Under the pieces are notes generated by a model, which saw only the letters and a program-made list of their open reading frames with translations, had not been told where the DNA came from and ran no database searches. A program made the position numbers and the translations under genes. A DNA stretch of 64,000 nt from Phoenix dactylifera (Eukaryota; Streptophyta; Magnoliopsida; Arecales; Arecaceae): assembly GCF_009389715.1 (NCBI RefSeq), contig NC_052393.1, positions 6,138,001-6,202,000 on the forward strand, in the 5' to 3' direction. Position 1 is the first letter of the stretch, and each line of letters starts with the position of its first letter. Shown in pieces: positions 57,701 to 64,000 of the stretch.

Positions 57701-60121
57701 GCCTCGCTTCTTTTGTCGCACGGGCTTGCAGGTCGGCTTCACCTGAAGCCGGTGGACCATGACCTCCGGGTCTATCCCCGGCATGTCTACAGGCGACCAG
57801 GCGAAGACATCCATATTGTCCCGTAGGAAGTCGACGAGGTGACTCCTCTCGTTTTCGCCAAGGCCAGAGCCGACCTGCACGGTTAGCTCGAGAAAGTTCT
57901 CTCGTAGGGGAACTTGAATTAACAACTCACCAGGCTCTACCCGCTCTTTCTGGGGGTTGACCCGTGCCTCCATAACTTCAGTCAAGGGCTGGTCAGTCGT
58001 TGGGGCAGGCACCTCGGCTGGTCGTCCTGCCTCGTGGGTCGCTAGGTAGCATCGCCTTGCCACCATTTGGTCCCCTCGGACTTCACCGACTCCCTGGCTG
58101 GTGGGGAATCGCATCAGCAGGTGGTGAGTTGAGACCGCTGCTCGGAGGGCGTTGAGTCCTGGCCTTCCAAGGATGGCGTTGTAAACCGAGGGCAGGCGTA
58201 TCACAAGGAAGCTCATACTCACGGTACTTTCACGAGGGGCGAGCCCGGCTGTGACCAGAAGGTCGATCTCGCCCTCTACTGGGACTGAATCCCCAGTGAA
58301 TCCAACTAGCGGAGCATTCATCCTCCGTAGCTGTTCTTTTGTCATCCCCATTTTGCAATAAGCATCAAAATACAAAACATTCGCCGAGCTTCCATTATCA
58401 ACCAGGATGCGTTTTACATCAAATTTATTTATGATCATGGAGATGACCATGGCATCATCATGGGGAGTTTCGACTCCTTCTAGATCGTCATCTGAGAAGG
58501 AGATGGCTTCAGAGGTGCGCGGGCGCTTCGAGGAGGCTCCTTCCCCTGAGGCTTCCCCAGCCGAGGTCCCTCCTCGGATAGTGTTGATGACGCCGGCGAT
58601 GGGCCTGTTGGCATTGGAACCTTCAGGCTGTGCTGCTCCTTCGGCTGGCTTCTTCCCTTCACGCCGGCCTTGCACAAACCGATCGAGCACCCCTCGGCGA
58701 ATGAGTGCTTCGATCTCATTTCGGAGCTGATAACAATCCTCGGTATCATGGCCGTGATCCCGGTGAAAACGACAATACTTCCGGAGATCACGCCGGATTC
58801 TGGTGTCTGGCTTTGGAGGGGGGAGCCGGATGCAATCTCGATTCTCAATCTCCATGAGGATTTCAGCCCGAGGAGCATTGAGGGGAGTATACTTTTCATA
58901 CCTCCCTTCAGGTGCACGGGCCTGCAGTGGGAACCTCGGGCGGAGTGACCTCTGCTGCGGCGGTCCTCTCAACCGGGGTGGACTCTTCGGGCAGGGCGGA
59001 TTCTTAGCTCGTCGTGGAGACGGGCTTCTGGGTCGGCCGCGCTCCTCGCGGCGTCTTTTCTTGGGGTTTTGCTCGGTTCCACCCCGCCTAACTGCCACGG
59101 CCTCTTCTGCCTTGGCATACTTCCGCGCCCGAGCGAACATTTCGGTGAGGTCCGCTGGGAAATTCTTCTCAATCGAGAAGAGGAATCTGTAGGACCGGGC
59201 TCCAGTCTTCAGCGCCGACATGGCGATTGACTGGTCAAGCTCCCGGACTTCCCATGTTGCGGTGGTGAACCGGTCCAGATATTCCTTGAAGGACTCTCCC
59301 TCCTTTTGTTTGATGTCGAGGAGGGAGTCGGATGTCCGCCGCTGGGGCTGGCTAGCGGCGAAGTTGCCGGCAAACTGTCTGCCGAGCTGCTCAAAGGAAG
59401 AGACAGTACTCGGCTTCAGCCCGGTGAACCAAAGCCGGGCTGGCCCTCGGAGCGTCGCCGGAAAAGCTTTGCACATCATGACCTCCGAGGCTCCTTGTAG
59501 GGCCATTAAGACCCGGTAACTCTCCAGGTGGTCCAGGGGATCGGCCTTGCCATTGTAGGGCTCCACCTGGGGCATTTTGAACCGTAGTGGGACCGGTTCA
59601 TCTTCGATCTCCGGGGAGAAAGGAGACTTCGTAGTGAACTCGAAGTCGTTATCACGTCCTGATTTTCTCCCGTGGAGCGCCTGGATTTGGCGTTCCAACT
59701 TCTCGACCTTCTTGTCGAGTTCATCATTCTGGAGGATCGCTGCAGCGGTTCGTTCGAGCGCAGGTTGCCCTGGAACCGACTCGGCTTCTGAAGGCTGTGG
59801 CCAGCCTCCGTAGCCTCTGGCTGGATGCTCTCTCCGGAGGGAGGCCTGGACTTGGGAGTCCCGACCTCGATGGGGAAGTCCGCTTGTAGGAGGCTCCGGT
59901 TGAGCCAGAGCCGGAGGAGGCGGTGTCGTTGGGATGCCCCTGGGTTGCAAGCTTTGGACAACGGTAGCCAAGGCTTGCACTTGTTGCACCAGGGCATCAA
60001 ACTGCTCCGGCCGAACCTGAGGGGTTGACTCGGCCGGAGGTGGTGAGTTCCGGACGGAATGCTCAGGACTGGGTGGAGGACGTCGAGAGGCGTTGGAAGC
60101 CCCTTTGCTTCTTAGCTTCAT
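54701..60121 (-). CDS. Gag-pol polyprotein of the Tat element, 1,806 aa
   Basis: One open frame from the ATG at 60121 (an upstream TTG was ignored) to a stop at 54701-54703. Domains in order, approximate residues: Gag 170-345; a knuckle-like CRFHRDHGHDTEDC at 450-463; aspartic protease with LVDNGSSANVL (Asp575; DNG in place of the more usual DTG or DSG); reverse transcriptase 820-1010 with YVDD at 953-956; a first RNase H with tether-like features 1095-1215; a second RNase H at 1237-1362 (HVDGSSN, AEYEAL, SDSQLV, ENLRADQLSKLA); and an integrase with an HHCC finger at 1460-1503 and a DDE triad at Asp1530, Asp1590 and Glu1626. The C-terminus (FRPGDLVLRR ... WEGPYRV) shows no chromodomain. The dual RNase H is a known Tat trait. 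No stop or frameshift is present, so it may be able to move. Confidence 0.95.
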   Translation of the reverse strand: MKLRSKGASNASRRPPPSPEHSVRNSPPPAESTPQVRPEQFDALVQQVQALATVVQSLQPRGIPTTPPPPALAQPEPPTSGLPHRGRDSQVQASLRREHPARGYGGWPQPSEAESVPGQPALERTAAAILQNDELDKKVEKLERQIQALHGRKSGRDNDFEFTTKSPFSPEIEDEPVPLRFKMPQVEPYNGKADPLDHLESYRVLMALQGASEVMMCKAFPATLRGPARLWFTGLKPSTVSSFEQLGRQFAGNFAASQPQRRTSDSLLDIKQKEGESFKEYLDRFTTATWEVRELDQSIAMSALKTGARSYRFLFSIEKNFPADLTEMFARARKYAKAEEAVAVRRGGTEQNPKKRRREERGRPRSPSPRRAKNPPCPKSPPRLRGPPQQRSLRPRFPLQARAPEGRYEKYTPLNAPRAEILMEIENRDCIRLPPPKPDTRIRRDLRKYCRFHRDHGHDTEDCYQLRNEIEALIRRGVLDRFVQGRREGKKPAEGAAQPEGSNANRPIAGVINTIRGGTSAGEASGEGASSKRPRTSEAISFSDDDLEGVETPHDDAMVISMIINKFDVKRILVDNGSSANVLYFDAYCKMGMTKEQLRRMNAPLVGFTGDSVPVEGEIDLLVTAGLAPRESTVSMSFLVIRLPSVYNAILGRPGLNALRAAVSTHHLLMRFPTSQGVGEVRGDQMVARRCYLATHEAGRPAEVPAPTTDQPLTEVMEARVNPQKERVEPGELLIQVPLRENFLELTVQVGSGLGENERSHLVDFLRDNMDVFAWSPVDMPGIDPEVMVHRLQVKPTCKPVRQKKRGAAPERQRAAAEEVGKLLEAGFIREISYPEWLANVVLVKKASGKWRMCVDYTDLNKACPKDSFPLPSIDQLVDSTLGHELLAFMDAFSGYNQIRMAPEDEEKTAFITDGGTYCYKVMPFGLKSAGATYQRLVSRIFKDQIGRNMEVYVDDMLVKSKAAQDHIADLNEAFSTLRKYQIKLNPAKCAFGVTSGKFLGFIITQRGIEANLEKIRALQGMTPPRTVKEVQRLTGRVAALGRFISRSAERCLPFFAALKKPKNFLWSDECQQSFEELKHLLASPPLLTKPQQGELLYLYLAVSPVAVSSVLVREEGKLQKPVYYTSRVLRDAETRYSKLEKTAYALVISARRLRPYFQAHTVAVLTDQPVKQILQRSDRAGQITKWAIELGEFDIEYQPRPAIKAQALADFIAECTIPDEVEPEPEPPLERTPSFTWALHVDGSSNSGGSGAGFILTSPEGVVAEQALRLEFPASNNMAEYEALVAGLKLAKELGVKDLKAFSDSQLVVNQIMGDFEARDPTMQKYLQKVRDLASTLDSFHIQHIARSENLRADQLSKLASSRMSELPKEAVLEYLQKPSIDEPEQTLCTELEPSWMDGLISYLQDETLPADVREARRIKRLATRYILYEGKLYRKSFTSPLLRCLRPTEANYALREVHEGICGNHLGGRALPHKILRQGYYWPTLQKDAMDFVQRCDRCQRNANVQRRPSAPLTSISSPWPFAQWRIDILGPFPLATGQRKFLVVSIDYFTKWVEAEPLARITEQKMRDFVWKSIICRFGLPRILISDNGRQFDNIHFREFCSELGIDHRFTSVAHPQTNGETEVTNRTILQGLKTRLDKSKGQWVEDLYNVLWAYRTTFRVPTGETPFNLTYGTEAVIPLEIGLPSPRVEHHDASSNSSQLRGNLDLIEETREVARVHMARYQQKTAQYYNARVKVKSFRPGDLVLRRAETSRPTERGKLAPNWEGPYRVTRIRRPGAYQLESLDGTPIPRSWSSENLRVYHQ

Positions 60122-60137
60122 GGCAGCGAACTCGGTC

Positions 60138-60155
60138 CCTTCCTCTAGCGCCAAC
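60138..60155 (-). other. Primer-binding site of the Tat element (tRNA not identified)
   Basis: Directly next to the 5' LTR the minus strand reads GTTGGCGCTAGAGGAAGG. TTGGCGC at this place is common in plant gypsy elements. Which tRNA it pairs with was not determined. Confidence 0.5.
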
Positions 60156-61140
60156 TGTTGCTGGAAATTGGACCCGGGGGCCGCCGCGAAGCCGGGGAAG
60201 GAGGAGCTCCGCTGCTACAGGGGGCGGACGGCGGTGCGCCGGCCGGCGACGTCCTCCTGGAGGGTGTAAGTCCTGCAAAAAGCCGGTGGCCGGGCTCTCC
60301 GGCGCCAGCTCTCCGATGCCTAAGTCAGAGGGGGCAAGTATGTGGAGAGAGCAGGGGAGAGAGTATATGGAGAAGACAGCAAGAACATTTGGATAAGATA
60401 AAGAAGACGAAGAGGATGATGTCCTCAATTGTGTCCGTGCTTCCCGGCGGGTTCAGTCCCGGGGATCTGTTTCCGTTTCTGTTTTTCCCCCCCTGGTTCT
60501 CCCAGGTTCCCTTTTATAGGAGGGGATTACGTTACCTGGGAGGTAACCGGGGGATTTGTCCCTGTCTGTGATAATTGGGCACGATTTGGCCCATTTATGG
60601 CATAGTGGAGAACGGGGCCGAATCAGACCAGAACCAGGGAGTTGTCACGGTCGATCGGACCTGTTGGAGTGGTTGAACCGCCGGCCGTAGCGGGCCTGGG
60701 GTCTGTGGATGGTAAGTGCATTTATTACCGAATGAACCGGCGGTCAGGTAGAGCCATGCGCTCTGATGGTTCAGTGATCCGGAGATCGTCTTGGGCCGTG
60801 TTCATTAAATGCCTGAGTGCATCGGAGACTTGAGGGAGTCTCATGCATTAATGGCAGGTCGTGCTGAACGCCTGCGGAGATCTTATGCCTTGATGGCTTG
60901 GAGATAGTGGCAGGTCGCAAGCCGTAGGAGTTGTCAGTCCCTTGAACTTTAGGCGGAGGTTGAACATTTGGTTAAGGCATCGGCTCGGCAAGGGTGCCGA
61001 GCCGAGCTGGTCGCCCAATGGGGCGCCTTGTGGCGGGGTTGCTTCAAGTACTCCTGGTCGGCGCCCTTTAGTCGAGCGCCTTCCTGGTCGGCATCCTTTG
61101 GCCCTCCGTGGATATATAACTTAGGGTTTTTCCCCTAACA
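60156..61140 (-). repeat. 5' LTR of the Tat element (right)
   Basis: 985 bp. It is the same as the left LTR apart from about 12 substitutions, three one-base indels and the loss of 216 bp of the 30-bp array. TATAAAAGG on the minus strand at 60510-60518 is the likely promoter of the genomic RNA. Confidence 0.95.
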
Positions 61141-61145
61141 ATAAT
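61141..61145. repeat. Target-site duplication of the Tat element, right
   Basis: ATAAT, matching 47099-47103. Confidence 0.85.
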
Positions 61146-61332
61146 CTAGACAAAATAGAAGGGCCTGTAATGATATATCCGATCACAAACAAGACCAGCT
61201 GCCATTTTTTCACCCACCTTGGATATCATGTCTCATAAACAGCAGATCCAAGAGATCCAAGGGCAAAAGAGGAAATAAAAGGAAAGACCCAAGCTCTCCG
61301 TCGATGAAGGGAGGCGCACCGGGAGAACCAGT

Positions 61333-61890
61333 CTAATTTTGGAGAGGAGAGCCCACGAAGATCCGAATCTGGTCGAGGAATGTGGTGTCCTGCGGCCGGT
61401 CCTTCCGCTTAACGTATCCCCTCGCCTCCCTCTCCGAGTACGCCTCGAACCCCCGCTCCCCGCTCCTTCTCCACATCTCCGTCGCGTAGCTCCGGTGCGC
61501 GTAGTACGCCTCCGCCTCCACCTCGTCGTCCTCCCCTTCGTCCCCTCGGGATCGGCGGCGGCGGGGGAGGACGAGGGAGATGGGGAGGCGCTCGTAGTGG
61601 CCGCGGGAGGTGCCTTCGAGGTCGTCCATGCGGGCGATGCCACGGGGGGAGACGGCGTAGACCTCGCCGCGGACGCGCTCGCCGGCGCCGGGGAAGTTGA
61701 GGAGGAAGGGGACGCGGTAGGGCCCGCAGACGAGGGGGAGGCGGCCAGCGGTGCGCGCGTCGCCGACGAAGGCCGCGTCGCCGCTCCGGATCATGTCCTG
61801 GATCAACCCGTGGTTGGAGAAACCCCGCTTCAGCGTCCCGTACGTGAAGACCAGCGTCCGATCCATCATTCCCTTCGCCTCCGCTCCCAT
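61333..61890 (-). CDS. AIG2-like gamma-glutamylcyclotransferase family protein, 185 aa
   Basis: An intronless gene starting at the ATG at 61890. The fold signature [14 protein letters not shown] (residues 14-27) is the substrate-binding loop of the GGCT/AIG2 family. MDDLEG (residues 88-93) holds the likely catalytic acid, Glu92. HYERL follows at 98-102. A basic then acidic insertion at about 110-125 ([14 protein letters not shown]) is low complexity. The C-terminus ([13 protein letters not shown]) is typical of plant members related to gamma-glutamylaminecyclotransferase. Family members release 5-oxoproline from gamma-glutamyl amino acids or amines; the true substrate of this one is not known. 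The Tat element sits 192 bases past its stop codon, in the same orientation. Confidence 0.92.
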   Translation of the reverse strand: MGAEAKGMMDRTLVFTYGTLKRGFSNHGLIQDMIRSGDAAFVGDARTAGRLPLVCGPYRVPFLLNFPGAGERVRGEVYAVSPRGIARMDDLEGTSRGHYERLPISLVLPRRRRSRGDEGEDDEVEAEAYYAHRSYATEMWRRSGERGFEAYSEREARGYVKRKDRPQDTTFLDQIRIFVGSPLQN

Positions 61891-62769
61891 GACGATGATA
61901 ACAACAATACCGATGAGGGGAAGCGATGGTGGGAATGGCTTTAGGGGAGTACGGACGGTGGTATTGGGGTACGGAGGGCTGTTTGTTGGCCTGCGAGGCT
62001 TCCCTGGGCTTGTGAGGCTCCTTCGGTCCTTCCTTAATAAATCACATACTCATCGTACTTGGCACCAAAAATAACTAGATTTAAATAGCGGCTCTGGTGA
62101 GATTATTGTTAAACGAAACGGCATCCAGGAAAAAGTTGCGTTAGAGACAAGTTTTCTTAAATATTGTGTGTTATGGCCGGTCTTGGTCTATGATTGATAC
62201 TTTTATTTTATTTTATTTTATTTGCGCTGAGATAGAAGGTAAAAAAATATAAAATAATTCGAAAAATTGATTTGAATATTTCATGAGTTGTGATCTAGTT
62301 AACATTGAACTAGTTAAAAAAAATTGATATTGTACCATTTTTGGATTCTACCAGTTAATAACATTTCAATTGAGATAATAAGGATAGATATTTAGATATA
62401 TCTTACTTGAGTATAACATTGGGCGCCCACCAATATGATATATCTTGACTCTGATCAGTTTGGCATATGTTTGTGGATGTATCTTGAAATATTGCCTAAT
62501 GCAATATTAACGGATCGATTGAGGATTTTTTAATCTTAAATTACCATGTTAGATGGCAGTATTATATAAAATTAAATGTCTTAAGATGGTAATTAAACTG
62601 AGTGGTACTACATCTGCAAAATTTCATTAGTATGGCAGTCTTTGGTCGCATGAAAAGTTCCTTCATACACCAAGAAAGAGATGGGTAGAGCAGAGCTTTT
62701 AGGACTAAATTACAGTGTCATAACACGGATGCATGAAGCCCTAAAAGTTCGTTTCTAAGATGCCCAGAA
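61891..62769. other. 5' flank of the GGCT-like gene and intergenic DNA
   Basis: Includes a weak TATTTAAA-type word on the minus strand near 62080. The rest is AT-rich with nothing recognised. Confidence 0.4.
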
Positions 62770-63590
62770 GTCCAGTCAAGTAGTTGACGGTTAGATTAAT
62801 GATTCACAATACGCCTTCCTTTAGGGAAGACGTATTCAAAATAAATTTGCCTACCCTGCTGAAATCATATATCATTGCAAGATTTTGAAGGAAGAAGGAA
62901 CTATACGTAAGACTTTGAGAGAAGAATATGATGGTGACAGCTGGTCCTTTCTCCTTCAGTTGTCAGAAGCCCAAGGATCTGGAGTCAAGTGGATACAGTT
63001 AATCCTTATATCCTCGAAATCAAAAATTCTTCTTAGGGTCTGTTTGGAAAACTACTAGAGTTGGGCTGAATTTTTTATAGAAATCAGGCCTGGTAGTCTG
63101 CCCAGCTTATTTTTATCTGAAGCCCATCGTAGTTTTAGAAATCTAATTTATGGGCTTGTTAGACAGCAGGATGAAGAAATAGACCTCCATAAGTTTTTTT
63201 ATCCCAAGGATTTGGGCTGGAGAGGAATTTGGTTGATGTGAACCTTTTTTAAATAGGCTCTGTAATCCGTGATCCAATGGGAAATCCAGCCTAATCCTGC
63301 TGGATTTTCAAACAGGCCCTAATGGAACTCAGGGAAAGCGAATTCATTGAGGCAGAGGTCTTTGCCAAGGAGATCCACTTCTCTCTCTCCTTTTTGGCTT
63401 GGTGGTAGATGGTTCTCTCTTGGACTCTTTCAAAGGCAGAAATAGAAAATTTGATCCTGGAATTGTGAGACTGAAACTACAATTTGCAGACGATACTCTG
63501 CAATTTTGGAAATCTGATATAGAAAAATTAAGCTGATCTTGGACAATTATGAGACTGTAAGATAAATTAAAATATGGAGATGTTTATGTA
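62770..63590 (+). pseudogene. LINE reverse-transcriptase relic, split by a MITE
   Basis: Before the MITE the plus strand reads NDSQYAFL-stop-GRRIQN and then WSFLLQLSEAQGSGVKWI ... SSKSKIL. After it the reading resumes with NGT, GRGLCQGDPLLSPF, VDGSLLD and the active-site block LQFADDT. These are conserved RT motifs of plant LINEs in the right order. Several stops and frame changes are present. The wording differs from the 29-kb LINE, so it belongs to another LINE family. Confidence 0.7.
63036..63319. mobile_element. MITE inserted in the LINE relic, 284 bp
   Basis: The ends are GGGTCTGTTTGGAAAA and TTTTCAAACAGGCCC, an inverted repeat with weaker similarity reaching about 40 bp inwards. TA lies on both sides; removing the element and one TA rejoins the LINE reading frame (KILL-NGT). 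The ends resemble Tourist/PIF-type MITEs, whose duplication is TWA, so one base may have been lost. No coding sequence. Confidence 0.75.
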
Positions 63591-64000
63591 CCAAAAAAAT
63601 TGCTATATCGATTCTCTCAGTTTATCTTGAGTTAAAAGAGAGATGGAGGAGAAAACTTGCAAGGTCCATGTTTCAAACTTTTGTTTGTCTTTCTGGGCCA
63701 CCGCAGCCTCCCCACTCACCACTTAGTGGCGGAGGATAGGGAAGGACATGTTTTTCCTTTCTCGAAGCAGGAAAAGCAAGAGAAATGAAGAAGACTGCCA
63801 TATCCTCTATGAGTATTTATTTGAGTTTTATATTCGTTTCCTTTCCTTGTTTTTGAAGAGTTTATCTTATTCTCACCTAATTGTTCTTACAATATTTGCA
63901 AGGCCATTTTCTATTTGATACTGTAAGTAGAACAATGAATACAATATTCAATGTGGCTATGGGACTCTAGATTGCTGTTTCTTCTGCTTATTGCCATTTA
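63591..64000. other. Window end, nothing recognised
   Basis: AT-rich sequence with no supported feature. Confidence 0.45.

Larger units (their letters stand above)
47104..61140 (-). mobile_element. Ty3/gypsy LTR retrotransposon, Tat lineage, 14.0 kb
   Basis: A complete element: LTRs at 47104-48307 and 60156-61140, both TG...CA, flanked by the 5-bp duplication ATAAT. It is read on the minus strand, so the right LTR is the 5' LTR. In element order it has 5' LTR, PBS-like site, gag-pol ORF (60121-54701), a 3' region with 53-bp and 126-bp tandem arrays, an opposite-strand gene (48843-51057), a polypurine tract and the 3' LTR. Dual RNase H domains, no evident chromodomain and an opposite-strand extra gene point to the Tat lineage. 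A hand comparison of the LTRs gave 12 substitutions over about 980 aligned bases, mostly transitions, so the insertion is young. Confidence 0.95.

Noticed and set aside
47104-61145. CRISPR-like appearance of the 30-, 53- and 126-bp arrays
   Set aside because: Units are contiguous without unique spacers and lie inside a plant retrotransposon.

Overview
This window is nuclear DNA from a flowering plant, probably a monocot (perhaps palm-like; the species cannot be read from the sequence). The evidence is spliced genes with GT-AG introns, plant-type subtilases, glycine-rich wall proteins, a plant LINE carrying an RNase H domain, TRIM elements, and a Tat-lineage Ty3/gypsy element. Host genes are sparse and sit in AT-rich intergenic DNA with several layers of transposable elements.

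Layout. 1-14 kb: remnants of two TRIM retrotransposons and two tandem, intronless subtilase genes on the minus strand (1630-3924, 8438-10741). 14-21 kb: two related glycine-rich protein genes facing away from each other (14407-16467 minus; 19981-20808 plus, the latter broken by one in-frame TGA). 24-28.4 kb: a complete four-exon IMP dehydrogenase gene on the minus strand. 29.1-35.5 kb: a LINE with a 15-bp target-site duplication; ORF1 is open and ORF2 has two TAG codons. 38.1-42.8 kb: a small six-exon J-domain gene with a 27-nt first coding exon and a 3.6-kb first intron. 44-46.7 kb: a decayed LINE on the minus strand. 47.1-61.1 kb: a 14.0-kb Tat-type gypsy element on the minus strand, with a 5-bp ATAAT duplication and an open 1,806-codon gag-pol ORF. 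61.3-61.9 kb: an AIG2-like gamma-glutamylcyclotransferase gene. 62.8-63.6 kb: a LINE reverse-transcriptase relic split by a MITE.

The most unusual unit is the Tat element. Between pol and its 3' LTR lies a gene on the opposite strand with its own TATA box, two short introns and a coiled-coil-like last exon. It is followed by two tandem-repeat fields (126-bp units, then 53-bp units with higher-order structure). A third array of 30-bp units lies in U3 and survives in only one LTR. Additional ORFs and tandem repeats are known in this lineage, so this is an instance of a recognised but poorly understood architecture rather than a new system.

The host genes do not form a pathway. Subtilases and glycine-rich proteins are secreted or wall proteins, IMPDH makes guanine nucleotides, the J protein is an Hsp70 co-chaperone, and the GGCT-like enzyme acts on gamma-glutamyl compounds.
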